A stretch of 64,000 nt of DNA, from the NCBI RefSeq assembly GCF_019802125.1, contig NZ_JAHVHT010000001.1:434001-498000 (forward strand), given 5' to 3'. Source of the DNA: Tateyamaria omphalii. Its GTDB lineage: Bacteria > Pseudomonadota > Alphaproteobacteria > Rhodobacterales > Rhodobacteraceae. Numbering within the stretch: the stretch's first letter is position 1; each line of letters begins with the position of its first letter. The translations under genes were made by a program, and so were the position numbers. A model generated the notes under the pieces. It saw only the letters and a program-made list of their open reading frames with translations, was not told where the DNA came from and did not search any database. Shown here piece by piece: positions 35,653-44,889 of this stretch.

Positions 35653-36156
35653 ATGCGAATTCTGGGCATCGACCCCGGCTTGCGCCACATGGGATGGGGC
35701 ATCATCGACGCAGACGGCCCGCGTCTGCGGCATGTCGCCAACGGCATCTGCAACTCTGCGGGCGATGACCTGTCCCTGCGCCTCCTCAGCCTCTTTGACC
35801 AGATCAGCGCCGTCATCGCGGATCACGCGCCGGACACGGCGGCCGTCGAACAGACCTTCGTGAACAAGGACGGTGCAGGCACCCTGAAACTTGGTCAGGC
35901 GCGCGGCATCGCCATGCTCGCCCCTGCGCGCGCGGGCCTAAGCGTCGGCGAATACGCCCCCAACGCAGTCAAGAAAACGGTCGTCGGCGTCGGCCACGCG
36001 GACAAACGGCAAGTGGCCCACATGGTCCGCGTGCAGCTGCCCGGCGTCGATATCGCGGGGCCGGACGCGGCAGACGCGCTCGCCATCGCCATCTGCCACG
36101 CCCATCACGGGGCCGGGCAGAGGCTCGCCGCCGCCGTGGCACGGGCGCGCGCATGA
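35653..36156 (+). CDS. ruvC: Holliday junction resolvase RuvC
   Basis: A 167-residue RNase H-fold endonuclease that resolves Holliday junctions with RuvAB. The catalytic Asp7 sits in [15 protein letters not shown]; the VEQTFVNKD and [17 protein letters not shown] segments supply the other acidic residues. The frame extends upstream to an ATG at 35590, but MRILGIDPG is the family start. It overlaps ruvA by 4 bp (ATGA). Confidence 0.96.
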   Translation: MRILGIDPGLRHMGWGIIDADGPRLRHVANGICNSAGDDLSLRLLSLFDQISAVIADHAPDTAAVEQTFVNKDGAGTLKLGQARGIAMLAPARAGLSVGEYAPNAVKKTVVGVGHADKRQVAHMVRVQLPGVDIAGPDAADALAIAICHAHHGAGQRLAAAVARARA

Positions 36157-36806
36157 TCGGGAAACTCTCGGGCCGCATCGACTATAAATCCACCGATCAC
36201 GTCCTGATCGACGTGCGGGGTGTCGGTTACATCGTCTACTGCTCCGACCGCACGCTCGCGGCCTTGCCGCCTGTGGGCCAGGCCTGCGCGCTCTTCACCG
36301 ACCTCGTCGTGCGCGAGGATCTCATGCAGCTCTTCGGCTTCCAGACGCTGGTGGAAAAGGAATGGCACCGCCTGCTCATGTCTGTCCAAGGCGTGGGGGC
36401 CAAAGCCGCCCTCGCGATCCAGGGCACGCTCGGCCCCGACGGCGTCAGCCGCGCCATCGCCCTAGGGGATTGGAACGCGGTCAAGGCGGCCAAAGGCATC
36501 GGCCCCAAGATCGCACAGCGCGTCGTGCTCGACCTCAAGGACAAGGCACCCTCGGTCATGGCCATGGGCGGCACCGTGGCCGAAGCCACCGGCGATGCGC
36601 CTGCCGAGGTGGACGTGATCGAGCCGGTCGCCGTCGCCACCCCACCATCCTCCGCACAAGCCGACGCGCTCTCCGCCCTCGGCAATCTCGGTTACGGCCC
36701 CTCGGACGCTGCTGCCGCCGTTGCGCAAGCCGCAGGCGAAGACCCGCAGGCCGACACACCCGCGCTGATCCGCGCCGCGTTGAAACTTCTGGCTCCGAAA
36801 GGGTAG
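36153..36806 (+). CDS. ruvA: Holliday junction branch-migration protein RuvA
   Basis: A 217-residue RuvA. The N-terminal OB-fold starts [23 protein letters not shown] minus its tail; the helix-hairpin-helix region shows [14 protein letters not shown] and [18 protein letters not shown]; the C-terminal RuvB-contacting domain ([17 protein letters not shown]) follows an acidic linker. It tetramerises on the junction and anchors RuvB. The C-terminal linker is long but within the family range. It is coupled to ruvC by overlap. Confidence 0.96.
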   Translation: MIGKLSGRIDYKSTDHVLIDVRGVGYIVYCSDRTLAALPPVGQACALFTDLVVREDLMQLFGFQTLVEKEWHRLLMSVQGVGAKAALAIQGTLGPDGVSRAIALGDWNAVKAAKGIGPKIAQRVVLDLKDKAPSVMAMGGTVAEATGDAPAEVDVIEPVAVATPPSSAQADALSALGNLGYGPSDAAAAVAQAAGEDPQADTPALIRAALKLLAPKG

Positions 36807-36812
36807 AGGGTG

Positions 36813-36840
36813 GGCGGAGGGACACCTCCGCCTTACGATT
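36813..36840. repeat. GGCGGAGG/CCTCCGCC palindrome with CTTACGATT tail (copy 3)
   Basis: GGCGGAGG (36813-36820), loop GACA, CCTCCGCC (36825-36832), then TTACGATT. It lies in the 42-bp gap between ruvA and ruvB, inside what should be one operon, so it cannot be a full terminator unless ruvB has another promoter. Confidence 0.72.
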
Positions 36841-36848
36841 AGGACACC

Positions 36849-37883
36849 ATGACCGACGCCTCCGACCCAACCCTGCGCGGTGCGCCCCTACCTGACGATG
36901 ATGCGGGCGGCTTCGACCGTGCGCTGCGCCCGCAACTGCTCGAAGACTTCGTTGGCCAGGCTGAAGCGCGCGCCAACCTACGCGTCTTCATCCAGTCAGC
37001 CAAGCAGCGGGGCGAGGCGATGGACCACACCCTGTTCCATGGCCCCCCCGGTCTGGGCAAGACGACGCTCGCCCAGATCATGGCGCGCGAGTTGGGCGTG
37101 AACTTCCGCATGACCTCCGGCCCCGTGCTGGCCAAGGCCGGTGACCTCGCCGCCATCCTCACCAATCTCGAGGCGCGCGATGTGCTGTTCATCGACGAAA
37201 TTCACCGCCTGAACCCGGCGGTCGAGGAAGTGCTCTATCCCGCGATGGAGGATTTCGAGCTGGACCTCGTGATCGGCGAAGGCCCCGCCGCCCGCACCGT
37301 CCGCATCGAACTCCAGCCCTTCACGCTGGTCGGCGCCACCACCCGCATGGGCCTGCTGACCACGCCCCTGCGCGACCGCTTCGGCATCCCAACGCGCCTG
37401 CAGTTTTATACCGAGGACGAGCTGTTCACGATTGTCGAACGCAACGCTCGCACCCTCGGTGCGCCCGCAGACGAAGGCGGCGCGCGCGAGATTGCCCGCC
37501 GCGCCCGCGGCACCCCCCGCATAGCCGGACGGCTCTTGCGCCGGGTCGTGGACTTTGCCGTGGTCGACGGTGATGGCCGTGTGACGCGCGAGTTGGCAGA
37601 CGCGGCCCTCACCCGCCTTGGCGTCGACCATCTGGGCCTCGACGGCGCCGACCGCCGCTACCTCAAACTGATGGCTGACCACTACAGCGGCGGTCCGGTC
37701 GGCGTCGAAACCCTCAGTGCCGCCCTCAGCGAAAGCCGCGACGCACTGGAAGAGGTGATCGAACCTTACCTTCTCCAGCAAGGCCTGATCCAGCGCACCC
37801 CGCGCGGCCGGATGCTGGCCCAACGCGCCTGGCGCCACCTTGGCCTAGAACCGCCGCGCCCCACGGGCGATCTGTTCGATTAA
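36849..37883 (+). CDS. ruvB: Holliday junction branch-migration helicase RuvB
   Basis: A 344-residue AAA+ ATPase that drives branch migration with RuvA. Walker [10 protein letters not shown] is at residues 65-73, Walker B FIDEIHRL follows, and [19 protein letters not shown] is the conserved RuvB signature (read here as [12 protein letters not shown]). The C-terminal winged helix ([16 protein letters not shown]) is intact. It is separated from ruvA by 42 bp containing a palindromic repeat. Confidence 0.97.
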   Translation: MTDASDPTLRGAPLPDDDAGGFDRALRPQLLEDFVGQAEARANLRVFIQSAKQRGEAMDHTLFHGPPGLGKTTLAQIMARELGVNFRMTSGPVLAKAGDLAAILTNLEARDVLFIDEIHRLNPAVEEVLYPAMEDFELDLVIGEGPAARTVRIELQPFTLVGATTRMGLLTTPLRDRFGIPTRLQFYTEDELFTIVERNARTLGAPADEGGAREIARRARGTPRIAGRLLRRVVDFAVVDGDGRVTRELADAALTRLGVDHLGLDGADRRYLKLMADHYSGGPVGVETLSAALSESRDALEEVIEPYLLQQGLIQRTPRGRMLAQRAWRHLGLEPPRPTGDLFD

Positions 37884-37889
37884 TCAAAG

Positions 37890-37905
37890 TTAAACAAAGG
37901 TTAAC
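37890..37905 (+). promoter_or_regulatory. CtrA-box-like TTAA-N7-TTAAC site
   Basis: TTAA (37890-37893), seven bases, TTAAC (37901-37905), the full alphaproteobacterial CtrA consensus spacing. An extra TTAA lies at 37880-37883. It ends 11 bp before the next start. CtrA control of that gene is an inference from the consensus alone. Confidence 0.5.
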
Positions 37906-37916
37906 GCGAGCAATCT

Positions 37917-38540
37917 ATGCAACCGGACGAGATCGAAGCACTCTTCACCCGCGAAAGTGGCGACTATGCCTTCGCCCGCTGGGGCCGGCCATTGGCACCG
38001 GTGGTGTTCGGTGTGCAGGATGAAACCCTTGGCGTGATCAAGGGCGCGGTCGAAGCCGTGTGCCAACTCGCCGGTCACGAGATGGCCGAGACGGACCCGG
38101 AACTGGGCTCGAACTTCATGTGGTTCTTCTTTTCCGACTGGTCCGAATTGCTCGACGTGCCTGGCCTCGACCGTCTGGTCCCGGACCTCGCGCCGCTCGT
38201 GCAGCGTTTGCAGGCTGCCGACGCGAACCAATACCGCATCTTCCGCTTTGACGCAGCGGGCGCGATTCAGGCCTGTTTCGTGTTCTTGCGCATGGACAAA
38301 CACCTAAGCGCCGTCCCTGCAGAGACACTGGCGCTCAGCCAGACGGTGCAGTCCATGTTGCTCTGGTCAGACCTCGCCTTCCGCGACCGGTCTCCGCTGG
38401 CGGTCGCAGGCGAAACGACGGTCCTGCGCCCGGACATCGCGGCGCTGATCCGTGCGGCTTATGATCCGGTGATGCCGGTCGCAGCGGATGACGTTTCACA
38501 TGCGTTGCGGATCAGCGCGCGGGTACAGGCTGCCATCTGA
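37917..38540 (+). CDS. Hypothetical protein downstream of ruvB
   Basis: A 207-residue soluble protein with no signal peptide or membrane segment. It begins MQPDEIEALFTRESGDYAFARWGRP and contains SNFMWFFFSDWSELLDVPGLDRL and KHLSAVPAETLALSQTV; I do not recognise a characterised domain. It follows ruvB by 33 bp and is preceded by a CtrA-box-like site. It could be co-transcribed with ruvB or have its own promoter. Confidence 0.75.
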   Translation: MQPDEIEALFTRESGDYAFARWGRPLAPVVFGVQDETLGVIKGAVEAVCQLAGHEMAETDPELGSNFMWFFFSDWSELLDVPGLDRLVPDLAPLVQRLQAADANQYRIFRFDAAGAIQACFVFLRMDKHLSAVPAETLALSQTVQSMLLWSDLAFRDRSPLAVAGETTVLRPDIAALIRAAYDPVMPVAADDVSHALRISARVQAAI

Positions 38541-38726
38541 TGCGCGATGAGAGGCAAATGCGCTCGCGGGTTTGCCGGACCCGGGGAGGCGTGCGCCGCT
38601 GAACCCGGCTTCTGTTTGCCGCGACATGGTTAGCGCATTTTTGCTGCAAATTCCCTCTATGATTGAATTGTCATCGGTCGTTGGATACGCGCCACATGAC
38701 ATGTTCTTTGAAACAGGATGAGGTGA

Positions 38727-39002
38727 GTGGTGGACCTATCGCGGCTTTACAGATTTGGGGACGAGGGCGGCCTCAGAAGATTTCCGATCCTTCTGAACGT
38801 CGCTCTTTCGGCTGTCCTTGGCGCGATCTTCGTTTTGATCGGTCCACATATCTTCCCGGCCGTGCGCGCGTTCAATGATGGGGCGCTGAGCGTGGCGGAT
38901 ATGATCATACTTCTGATCGTGGGGCTTCCGATGTACCTGCTTTTCTTTGTGTATCTGGCAAGCCTGAAGGCAGTGTTGGATTGGGTTCTGGACGCGAAAT
39001 AG
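38727..39002 (+). CDS. Hypothetical small membrane protein
   Basis: A 91-residue protein with two membrane segments (about residues 22-45, LLNVALSAVLGAIFVLIGPHIF, and 58-80, MIILLIVGLPMYLLFFVYLA). Start GTG 38727 follows a GGATGAGG site; GTG 38730 is an alternative. No known function. It converges with mltB across 167 bp. Confidence 0.65.
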   Translation: MVDLSRLYRFGDEGGLRRFPILLNVALSAVLGAIFVLIGPHIFPAVRAFNDGALSVADMIILLIVGLPMYLLFFVYLASLKAVLDWVLDAK

Positions 39003-39169
39003 AAGCGCGTTTGCTGCAGTCTGACTCGCGTATTCGTCACCCAATTTGGGTCTGATCGATCCGTCGTCGGCTCCCCGTGTCCCCGAAGGGACAAGCCGGT
39101 TTCTTGAAGGACAGCCCCAGACACATTGCCTGAAGCTGCAATACGACAGTGCGGAAAATGCGGGGCCGA

Positions 39170-40297
39170 TCATCCACCCAATCTGCGCAGCAACTCCAGC
39201 GAAGGATCACCCGTAGGTGAGAGCCCTTCACTCGTCTGGTAGGCCGTGATCGCGGTCCGCGTATTGTTCCCGATCACGCCGTCCGCACCGCCGGTGTCGA
39301 ACCCGCGTGCAGTCAGGCGGCGTTGCAGGGCGATGCGGTCGTCTTTGGTCAGCCCGAACCGATCCGGTGGGAAGCTGCCGCGCAAGGGGCCGCCGCCCGC
39401 GATGCGGTCGGCCAGGTGACCCACGCCAATCGCGTAGCTGTCGGAGTTGTTGTAGGTCTTGATGACCCGGAAATTGCGCGTCACGGCAAAGCGCGGGCCG
39501 CCCGGCTGGGGTTGCAGCGCGCCATCCTCCGCTTCGCGCCCCCAGCTTTGACCCGATCGCCATCCGTTGCGCGACAGATACGCGGCGGTGGAGGCGAGGC
39601 TGTCGCTCGGGTCGTCGGACCAGATGTCGCGCCGTCCGTCGCCGGTGAAATCCACGGCGAACGCCTGATACGAGGTCGGGATGAATTGCGTGTGCCCCAT
39701 CGCGCCCGCCCAGGAGCCGGTCATGTTCGCAGGTGTGACGTCACCCGATTGCAGGATGCGCAGCGCTTCGATCAATTGCTTTTCAAAGAACGCGCCGCGA
39801 CGGCCGTCGAAGGCGAGGGTGGAGGTCGCGGAGATGACGGGCACGTTGCCGCGGCGCTCGCCATAGTAGCTTTCCAGGCCCCAGATGGCGCAAACGATAT
39901 TGGCGGGCACACCGTAACGCGCTTCGACCGCGTTCAGTGTAGAGCGGTGGCGGGCAAAGGCCGCGCGGCCCTTGGAGACGCGTTCGTCCGAGGCGGCGAT
40001 GGACAGGTAGTCTTCGAGCGTGCGGGTGAACTCGGTCTGGTTTCGGTCGCGGCGCACGACGCCGGGCAGGTATCCTGTGCCCCGGAATGCGGCGTTGAGT
40101 GTGGTGGCGGAGATACCTTGCGACGCCGCGCGTGTGCGGAAGCTGGCAACCCAAGCGTCGTAGGCCGCGTTGGGCGTTGGGCGCAAATCCGGGGGCAGGC
40201 CACCTCCGCTGGTGGTGCGAGTCTGGGTGGTCGTGGCGCACGCGGTCAGGCCGAAAGCAGCAAGGCCAAGCAGCGCGGTTCTGCGGGAAAGAGACAT
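39170..40297 (-). CDS. MltB-type lytic murein transglycosylase, lipoprotein
   Basis: A 375-residue periplasmic peptidoglycan-cleaving enzyme. A lipobox LTAC places the lipidated Cys at 20 after a short hydrophobic signal. The SLT-like catalytic Glu is at 142 in GLESYYGERRG. The C-terminal peptidoglycan-binding domain (ALQRRLTARGFDTGGADGVIGNNT, here residues about 305-370) is present. It cleaves the MurNAc-GlcNAc bond to an anhydro end. It is monocistronic on the minus strand. Confidence 0.92.
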   Translation of the reverse strand: MSLSRRTALLGLAAFGLTACATTTQTRTTSGGGLPPDLRPTPNAAYDAWVASFRTRAASQGISATTLNAAFRGTGYLPGVVRRDRNQTEFTRTLEDYLSIAASDERVSKGRAAFARHRSTLNAVEARYGVPANIVCAIWGLESYYGERRGNVPVISATSTLAFDGRRGAFFEKQLIEALRILQSGDVTPANMTGSWAGAMGHTQFIPTSYQAFAVDFTGDGRRDIWSDDPSDSLASTAAYLSRNGWRSGQSWGREAEDGALQPQPGGPRFAVTRNFRVIKTYNNSDSYAIGVGHLADRIAGGGPLRGSFPPDRFGLTKDDRIALQRRLTARGFDTGGADGVIGNNTRTAITAYQTSEGLSPTGDPSLELLRRLGG

Positions 40298-40450
40298 GAG
40301 ATCGCCTGTTTTTTTGTGACTGCCTGTCCGAAGTCTAGCCGTCGAACATCGATGTGCAAAGGTGCGCGGTCGCGTGTCGAAGCCGAGGACGGCAAGATTG
40401 AGCCCATGAGCATTCGCGCCGCCATGGCCACCGCCTTCCTTGCTCGTGCG

Positions 40451-41329
40451 TCAGCCTAAGCGTTTGAAGACGATGGTCCACATCCATGGCAGGAGGAAAA
40501 TCGGCAGTTGGGCCACTGCGAAATACAGGGCCACATGCGGATCAAGCGTTGCTCCCATGGCCGCCCATGGAAGGCCCACATTTCTGTTTCCAAGCGTGAG
40601 ACCGAGTGCAATACGTTCGCGCGGCTCCGCACTTCCCAATGCAAGACCAAGGCATTGTTGGGCCAGGTTGGTCAAAAAGGCCGCAGATGCCAGCATGATC
40701 GTGAGGCTGGGATGTAACCACGACGCCTCGAGCACGCCTTGCATGGACCCGATGGCAAACACAAACAAAGCCCCTACAATGAGCCCATCGATGCGCGATG
40801 CTTGTTTGTCGATCCACGTGCTCCACTGCCATCTGACCACCAGCGTCAGGATCACGGCGCCCAACAGCAGTTTCAGCAAACCAACCATCAGCGCATTTGA
40901 CGAGATGACCAGACCCGAGAACGCTGCCACGAACGGCATCGAAAACGGGGTCATCAAAGTTGTCAGAATGATCAGTGCCAAAGGCAGTTCGCCACGGTAC
41001 CCAAAAAGGCGCGCCAACGCCGCATTTGTCGAGGACGGTGGAGAGGCGAGGCCGAGAACGACACCGGCAACAAGGGCCTGTGGCAATGATAGTGCAAGCA
41101 GGACATATCCGACGGTGAGCGGTAGGACGATCATGGTCAGGGACGTGAGCACAATACTCACCCGCGGTTGTCGCATTGCGCTTCTCAGCAGCGGAACATC
41201 GGCCCGAAGAAGCGTTCCGAAGACGAACATGAACACCGTGACCGGCAGCAGGGGTCGCAGCGCGTCGGACAGGGCCGGAACAAAAAAGCCGATCAGGACG
41301 CCAATTGCGAGAATGGCCTGACTGTTCAT
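40451..41329 (-). CDS. Bile acid:sodium symporter (BASS) family transporter
   Basis: A 292-residue membrane protein with about nine to ten hydrophobic segments, resembling the BASS/ACR3-like transporter family. LASPPSSTNAAL and GLTLGNRNVGLPWAAMG are the helix-break segments expected at the substrate and sodium sites. The natural substrate cannot be told from sequence; BASS proteins carry organic acids as well as bile acids. ATG 41329 is favoured; the long upstream frame runs through the promoter. It is divergent from the MarR-type regulator, so probably part of the same regulated locus. Confidence 0.75.
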   Translation of the reverse strand: MNSQAILAIGVLIGFFVPALSDALRPLLPVTVFMFVFGTLLRADVPLLRSAMRQPRVSIVLTSLTMIVLPLTVGYVLLALSLPQALVAGVVLGLASPPSSTNAALARLFGYRGELPLALIILTTLMTPFSMPFVAAFSGLVISSNALMVGLLKLLLGAVILTLVVRWQWSTWIDKQASRIDGLIVGALFVFAIGSMQGVLEASWLHPSLTIMLASAAFLTNLAQQCLGLALGSAEPRERIALGLTLGNRNVGLPWAAMGATLDPHVALYFAVAQLPIFLLPWMWTIVFKRLG

Positions 41330-41400
41330 TTGGCATTGCCCTCTGTGCGTGGGTTGCCGCGACAGTCGGTCGCCATACAAGTCCTCATGGACCTCTTTAT

Positions 41401-41435
41401 TTGCGTAATACTTGCGTTTTGCATATATTTTGCAT
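41401..41435. promoter_or_regulatory. Spaced TTGCRT repeats in the regulator/transporter divergent promoter
   Basis: TTGCGT occurs at 41401 and 41412 and TTGCAT at 41419 and 41430, giving 11-7-11 spacing. The last two lie in an exact TTTTGCAT direct repeat (41417 and 41428). The 11-bp step is near one helical turn. This is a candidate operator for the MarR-type regulator encoded at 41467; not tested. Confidence 0.4.
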
Positions 41436-41466
41436 CTACCCTGCACGCCAGAGCTGAGGACCAGTC

Positions 41467-41988
41467 ATGAGCAAACCCGAACCGACCAAACGCAGAATTG
41501 TGTCTTCCCGTCATCTGGCAGACGGCGAGAATTGGGAAGCGTCTGAAATCGAGTATGGCATGATCATCGCTTACAACGCCTTCTCGCGCTGGATGACGCG
41601 GTGTATGTCGGCGGCGGGAAACACCAACCTGACCCCGCTCGAAATCCTTGTGTTGCACAACACCAACCACCGCGGGCGCGACAAACGGCTGACCGACATC
41701 TGTTTTCTGCTCAACATCGAGGACACGCACACGGTCAACTACGCCCTGCGCAAGTTGATGAAGATGGAACTTCTGCAATCCGAGAAGCGCGGGAAAGAAG
41801 TGTTTTATCGTACGTCCGAGACGGGCGAGGCGCTGTGCGGCGCCTACCGGGACGTGCGCGAGCGGTGTTTTCTGGACGGCCTGTCACGCCTTGACATGAC
41901 CGGAGAGGAGATGCGTGAGATTGCAGCCAGCCTCCGCGCCCTGTCCGGTCAGTATGATCAAGCCAGCCGGGCTGCCGCATCACTTTAG
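41467..41988 (+). CDS. MarR-type winged-helix transcription regulator (COG5631-like)
   Basis: A 173-residue winged-helix protein of the MarR-like COG5631 group. It starts MSKPEPTKRRIVSSRHLADG; the HTH region contains LTPLEILVLHNT and KRLTDICFLLNIEDTHTVNYALRKL, and the wing lies near SEKRGKEVFYRTSETG. Members are often found by hydantoin/oxoprolinase or TRAP genes, matching this locus. It is expected to bind a small-molecule ligand and repress or activate nearby genes. It overlaps the convergent dctM end by 4 bp. Confidence 0.85.
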   Translation: MSKPEPTKRRIVSSRHLADGENWEASEIEYGMIIAYNAFSRWMTRCMSAAGNTNLTPLEILVLHNTNHRGRDKRLTDICFLLNIEDTHTVNYALRKLMKMELLQSEKRGKEVFYRTSETGEALCGAYRDVRERCFLDGLSRLDMTGEEMREIAASLRALSGQYDQASRAAASL

Positions 41989-43286
41989 TTCCCCATCAGG
42001 TTGGGCAAGACGGTGACGATCTGCGGGAAGATGCAGATCAGCACCACACCCACCAGAAGCAGCAGAAAGAAGGGAAAAGCCGCTTTGGCCACGCGCAGGA
42101 TGTCAATTCCCGTCAGTCCCTGGATTACGAACAGGTTAAAGCCCACCGGTGGTGTGATCTGGCTCATTTCGACCACGATCACCAGGTAGATGCCAAACCA
42201 AAGCGGGTCGATGCCAACGGCCGTCACCATTGGCATGATGATCGACGTGGTCAGCACGATGACCGAAATGCCATCCAGAAAGCAGCCCAAGACGATGAAG
42301 AAGATCGTGAGCGCCACCAACAGCGCGGGCACCGACAGGTTCATTTCGGAAATCCACGCAGCAAGGTTGCGCGGCAGACCGGTGAAGCCCATCGCAACAG
42401 ACAGGAAGGCAGCCCCCAGCAGGATCAGCGCGATCATACAGGAGGTGCGCGTGGCCGACATCACGGCGTCGAAGAACAGTTTCCATGTGAACGCGCCCGA
42501 TGCCCACGCAAGGATGGTTGCCAGCACGACACCGAGTGCCGCGGCATCCGTGGGCGAGGCGAGGCCCCCATAGATCGACCCGATCACCCCGCCAATCAGC
42601 AGTGCGACCGGTACGAGACGGCGCGAGGCGTAGAGTTTTTCACGGAGTGAAAATTGTTGGTCGATGCGGGGGATCAGTTCGGGTTTCATCCATGCGCGGA
42701 TGGCAACGTAACCCGCGAAAAGGGCGATCAGCATCAGCCCAGGAAGAATACCGGCAATGAAAAGGCGGGCGATGGATTGCTCGGTCGCGACGCCGTAGAC
42801 GATCAGAATGATCGAGGGCGGAATGAGCAGTCCAAGTGTCGCGGAGCCTGCCAGAGTTCCGAGGATCAGGCTTTCGGGATAGCCGCGCCGTGTCAGCTCC
42901 GGCACCGACATGCGCCCGATGGTTGCGGCTGTCGCAGCGGATGAACCCGACACGGCGGCAAATATCGCGCAACCGAAAACGTTCACATGCAAGAGCCGAC
43001 CCGGCGCGCGGCTGAGCCATGGAACCAGTCCGGTGAACATGTCATCGCTCATTCGGGACCGCAGCAGGATTTCACCCATCAAAATGAACAGGGGAAGGGC
43101 CGTCAGCGCCCAGCTGTGCGAGTGACCCCAGAAGGTGGTGGCAAGGATAAGCCCCGCCGGCGCGTTCGAGAACAGCACAAGCCCCGCCAACCCGACCAGC
43201 GTGAGAGACAGTGCCACCCACACGCCCGAGGCCAGAAGCGCGACCAGGATTGCGAGTAGGGTCAGGCCAATGAAAGGATCTGGCAT
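41985..43286 (-). CDS. TRAP transporter large permease (DctM)
   Basis: A 433-residue 12-segment TRAP-T large membrane subunit (DctM family), carrying out sodium-driven uptake with a periplasmic binding protein. GSSAATAATIGRMSVPELTRRGY and the PPSIILIVYGVATEQSIARLF segment are typical, as is the C-terminal TPPVGFNLFVIQGLTG. It follows dctQ by 3 bp on the minus strand. Its stop overlaps the regulator stop (41985-41988), an unusual convergent arrangement. Confidence 0.9.
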   Translation of the reverse strand: MPDPFIGLTLLAILVALLASGVWVALSLTLVGLAGLVLFSNAPAGLILATTFWGHSHSWALTALPLFILMGEILLRSRMSDDMFTGLVPWLSRAPGRLLHVNVFGCAIFAAVSGSSAATAATIGRMSVPELTRRGYPESLILGTLAGSATLGLLIPPSIILIVYGVATEQSIARLFIAGILPGLMLIALFAGYVAIRAWMKPELIPRIDQQFSLREKLYASRRLVPVALLIGGVIGSIYGGLASPTDAAALGVVLATILAWASGAFTWKLFFDAVMSATRTSCMIALILLGAAFLSVAMGFTGLPRNLAAWISEMNLSVPALLVALTIFFIVLGCFLDGISVIVLTTSIIMPMVTAVGIDPLWFGIYLVIVVEMSQITPPVGFNLFVIQGLTGIDILRVAKAAFPFFLLLLVGVVLICIFPQIVTVLPNLMGN

Positions 43287-43289
43287 CGG

Positions 43290-43814
43290 TTAAACCTCGT
43301 CTGGAGTGGTCAGCACGGGTCTGCCCACGCTCAACAGGTCCACCAAAGTGTGAAGGATCGCGACGCCCAGAAGCCCCATTCCGAAGGCGGTTATGGTCTG
43401 TGGTATCCAGAGTGGGACCGGGATGATCCCGTTGGAGACGTCGCCATAGTGGATGCTTTCGATGACGAGGCCGACCATGAACCAGGCAGCGAACGCCACG
43501 AGCGCAGCGGCGATCAACAACACAGCCGCCTCCAGATAAAACTGCGCACGATCGGGCAAACGTGCTGTCACAAGGTTGACCCGGATGTGTCCACCGGCGC
43601 GCAGCGTGTGCGCAAGCGCGAGGAAAGTCGCTCCGGCCAGCATGAAACCTGCGAAGTCGGCATAGGACGGAATTGTTGATGGTAGCGCCCCCGGCAACAC
43701 GCGTCCGGCAGCGTTCAGCAGTATCTGCGCCGATACGAGCACGCAGATCACAAGGATCAACAGCCCGGCCAGCATCCCGCAAATGTCATAAGTTTTCTGT
43801 AGCACTCGGCTCAT
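43290..43814 (-). CDS. TRAP transporter small permease (DctQ)
   Basis: A 174-residue four-helix TRAP small subunit. It starts MSRVLQKTYDICGMLAGLL with the first membrane helix at about 12-32; HTLRAGGHIRVNLV and the segment after EAAVLLIAAALVAFA are the usual DctQ landmarks. An upstream in-frame ATG at 43871 would add 19 residues (including three Cys) and is less likely. It lies between dctP and dctM in one operon. Confidence 0.85.
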   Translation of the reverse strand: MSRVLQKTYDICGMLAGLLILVICVLVSAQILLNAAGRVLPGALPSTIPSYADFAGFMLAGATFLALAHTLRAGGHIRVNLVTARLPDRAQFYLEAAVLLIAAALVAFAAWFMVGLVIESIHYGDVSNGIIPVPLWIPQTITAFGMGLLGVAILHTLVDLLSVGRPVLTTPDEV

Positions 43815-43882
43815 GCTGTGACCCTTGTCGCAGATGTAAAAGGGCCGGTTGCAGATGTTGCAACCGGCCATGCTCCGTGAGC

Positions 43883-44842
43883 TCAGTTTCCGTAACCTGT
43901 CATGATCGACTTTGCGCCGTCAGAGGCTTTGGTGTTCCAGTTGTCCAACATGGTCGCGCCGAGGCCCTGCAGCCCGTCGACCAATGTTGCGCTCGGCTCG
44001 TAGACGGTGATGCCGTTGGCGGCGAGTTCCGCGGTTTTGCTTTCTGCTTCGGAGGCTGACATCTCCCAGCCGCGGGTTTCGGCTGCCGCTGCCGCGTCCA
44101 GCACGGCGGTCTGGGTGTCAGCGTCGAGCCGATCGAATACACGCTGGTTTACCACCACGATGTTTTTTGGCAGCCATGCGTTGATTGGGGTATAGTGGGT
44201 CACGAAATCCCAGGCGGTCGAGTTCACACCGGTCGAGGATGAGGTGATCATCGCCTCGACCTGACCCGTGGCAAAGGCTTGGGGAATGTTTGATGCCTCG
44301 ATCTGCACCGGAGCGGCCCCGGCAAGAGTAGCCATTTCTTCCAGTGCCGCATTGTAGGCCCGGAAGCGGAGGCCGCTCAGATCCTCGACAGCCGCGATTT
44401 CGCCATTGGTATAGAGCCCTTGCGCAGGCCAAGGCACCGAAAACAGTGGCATCAGTCCTTGCTCTGCCAAAAGTTCGGTCACAACCGGACGCTGTGCGGC
44501 CCAGAGCTTTTCCGCATCTTCGTAGCTGGTTGCGACGAAAGGCTGGCTGTCGATGCCGTAGGCGAGATCTTCGTTCGAGAGGCGCGAGAGCAGAAACTCA
44601 CCGATCTGAACCTGGCGATTGCGCACGGCCGCCTTGATTTCTGCGTGTGGGAAAAGCGATCCGGCCGAATGGACGGTGATGTCCAGCCCGCCATCCGTGG
44701 CTGCGCGTACGTCATCGGCAAACTGGATGATGTTCTGTGTGTGGAACGTCGTATCGCCGTATGGCGTCGGCATGTCCCAGCTTTCGGCGTGTGCCGACGT
44801 CGCAGCCACGAGGGCTCCTGCGAAAACCAATGCGTGTTTCAT
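43883..44842 (-). CDS. TRAP transporter substrate-binding protein (DctP)
   Basis: A 319-residue periplasmic solute receptor. The signal peptide MKHALVFAGALVAATSAHA is followed by the mature DctP-type fold; GLRFRAYNAALEEMATLAGAAPV is split here as GLRFRAYNAALEEM and TLAGAAPV, the ligand-contact region with the Arg that binds carboxylates. Substrate class is organic acids; the neighbouring 5-oxoprolinase suggests pyroglutamate, hydantoin or related amide acids, as inference. It is divergent from the oxoprolinase gene across a 114-bp control region. Confidence 0.88.
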   Translation of the reverse strand: MKHALVFAGALVAATSAHAESWDMPTPYGDTTFHTQNIIQFADDVRAATDGGLDITVHSAGSLFPHAEIKAAVRNRQVQIGEFLLSRLSNEDLAYGIDSQPFVATSYEDAEKLWAAQRPVVTELLAEQGLMPLFSVPWPAQGLYTNGEIAAVEDLSGLRFRAYNAALEEMATLAGAAPVQIEASNIPQAFATGQVEAMITSSSTGVNSTAWDFVTHYTPINAWLPKNIVVVNQRVFDRLDADTQTAVLDAAAAAETRGWEMSASEAESKTAELAANGITVYEPSATLVDGLQGLGATMLDNWNTKASDGAKSIMTGYGN

Positions 44843-44889
44843 GTGTTCTTACTCCCGGTTGGATCGGCGAACCCGAATCTGTTGATTTC

